64,000 nucleotides of DNA, taken from NCBI GenBank assembly GCA_020284085.1, contig JACEVL010000147.1, positions 1,435,001 to 1,499,000 on the forward strand, read 5' to 3'. The first letter of the stretch is position 1. Each line of letters opens with the position of its first letter. The notes under the pieces are model-generated. The model was not told the origin of the DNA, ran no database searches, and saw nothing but the letters and a program-made list of their open reading frames with translations. Of this stretch, positions 63,152 through 64,000 are shown in pieces. A program made the position numbers and the translations under genes. The DNA is from Aporrectodea caliginosa. Lineage: Eukaryota > Annelida > Clitellata > Crassiclitellata > Lumbricidae.

Positions 63152-64000
63152 TGCCGTGGTCACTCGTGTGAAACTGCCAACCTGCAGACTGTCCTGTTCA
63201 CCTTTCTCTGTCTCTGGTCTTCCTACCGTTTGCTCGCAGCTCAGCTCTAAGTTGGCGTGGTTATCAGCTGCTCACAATCAGACAGATACAGCAGTGCATT
63301 TAGTAAATTGCAATTAAATTGACGCAACCGTAGGGACGTGGAAAATTTTCTTTCTCTATACCGTTGTATGAGTCTAATTGTCCAGTCCACGCTGACTATA
63401 CATGTAATTATAGCATTCCTCGGCACACCGATGCTTGTTCGTTATGGCATGCCTATACCATATGTACGGCGTACCATCAGCATCTTCCAAATACTCAAAG
63501 AATGTTTCTTTTCACACCCATTTAACGCAGTTTAATTTGTACAGTTGAATTTTTTATTTACAAGAATCTGTAGCCTATTTCCACAAAAACAGACATCACG
63601 AAAGGCTTTTTATTGAGGCTCATATGATATGGTCAAAAATATAGGCAGATATCCCTCCCTGTGCACTCCCGTCTATATAATATAGGGCCTACGGTACCTG
63701 AAATCTTTAGCCAGAACCCTTTGAATGGTTGAGTCTGAAGGTGTGGCTTCGAAGGATTGCTGAGGTTGCCTTCGGTGCTGTCGCTGTGAAATTGGAGAGA
63801 GATGGAGTTCGAATAAAGACTTATGTTCTTCAATCCACCAGTTATCACTCCACAATGACGATGCTTCTCTTCGCCTTCAAAATCCAACACATGCAACTAC
63901 TATACTACCATTATTAGTATCGTCTTTACGTACATACATTCATATATATATATACACACACACATACATACATACATATATACATCAGTATATGCATATG
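63152..64000. other. Upstream flank of the - strand exon; no other gene
   Basis: May hold the 5' UTR and promoter of the 62842-63151 exon. ORFs of 60-92 codons overlap on both strands without recognised domains. The window ends in (AT)n, (AC)n and (ACAT)n at about 63940-63990. Confidence 0.4.

Overview
This is a repeat-rich animal (metazoan) nuclear genome segment. The support is spliced genes with GT-AG introns, a 151-aa ribosomal protein uS15/RPS13, a class-1 POU homeobox gene, LINE, SINE and hAT debris, and very long microsatellites. The abundant hAT/LINE/SINE mix and the POU1 gene fit a marine invertebrate, perhaps a deuterostome such as an echinoderm. That placement is a guess; no marker here fixes the phylum.

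Genes are sparse and lie in the right third. (1) RPS13, + strand, 45455-48723, six coding exons, complete, with a TCT/TOP-type start region at about 45399. (2) A Pit-1-like POU1 homeobox gene, + strand, 57198-60147, three recognised coding exons joined in phase (344 aa if the start at 57198 is right). (3) One convincing coding exon of an unidentified acidic protein, - strand, 62842-63151, with a perfect GTAAGT donor. Weaker candidates are two small ORFs with signal-peptide-like starts (28537-28713 and 40183-40512) and a TATA/CpG-rich possible first exon on the - strand near 22970-23090. I found no confident gene in 1-45 kb.

The remainder is mobile and tandem DNA. Five hAT-type elements can be delimited by 8-bp target-site duplications: 1845-2616, 8350-9105, 24764-27061, 50753-52012 and 59164-59587. 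The third has swallowed a roughly 1.5-kb, 27-bp minisatellite; the fourth keeps a broken transposase; the last sits in a POU1 intron. Other elements are a TIR-bounded DNA transposon (11653-13405), a TA-flanked MITE (32833-33212) whose unit is tandemly amplified at 42192-43858, two LINE reverse-transcriptase remnants (48892-50224 - strand; 56660-57136 + strand), and a tRNA-headed SINE family with four copies. A LINE/SINE 3'-tail signal (GGCGCTATATAAATTT and its reverse complement) recurs about 18 times. Microsatellites include (GAT)n, (ACAT)n, (TC)n, (AAT)n, (TCTG)n and (CTG)n.

The least expected structure is a set of perfect or near-perfect inverted duplications crowded into 51-57 kb (57-bp, 36-bp and about 36-bp arms), all inside or beside transposon debris. 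They look like template-switch products. I see no operon-like or defence-like novel system; the novelty is in the mobile-element architecture.
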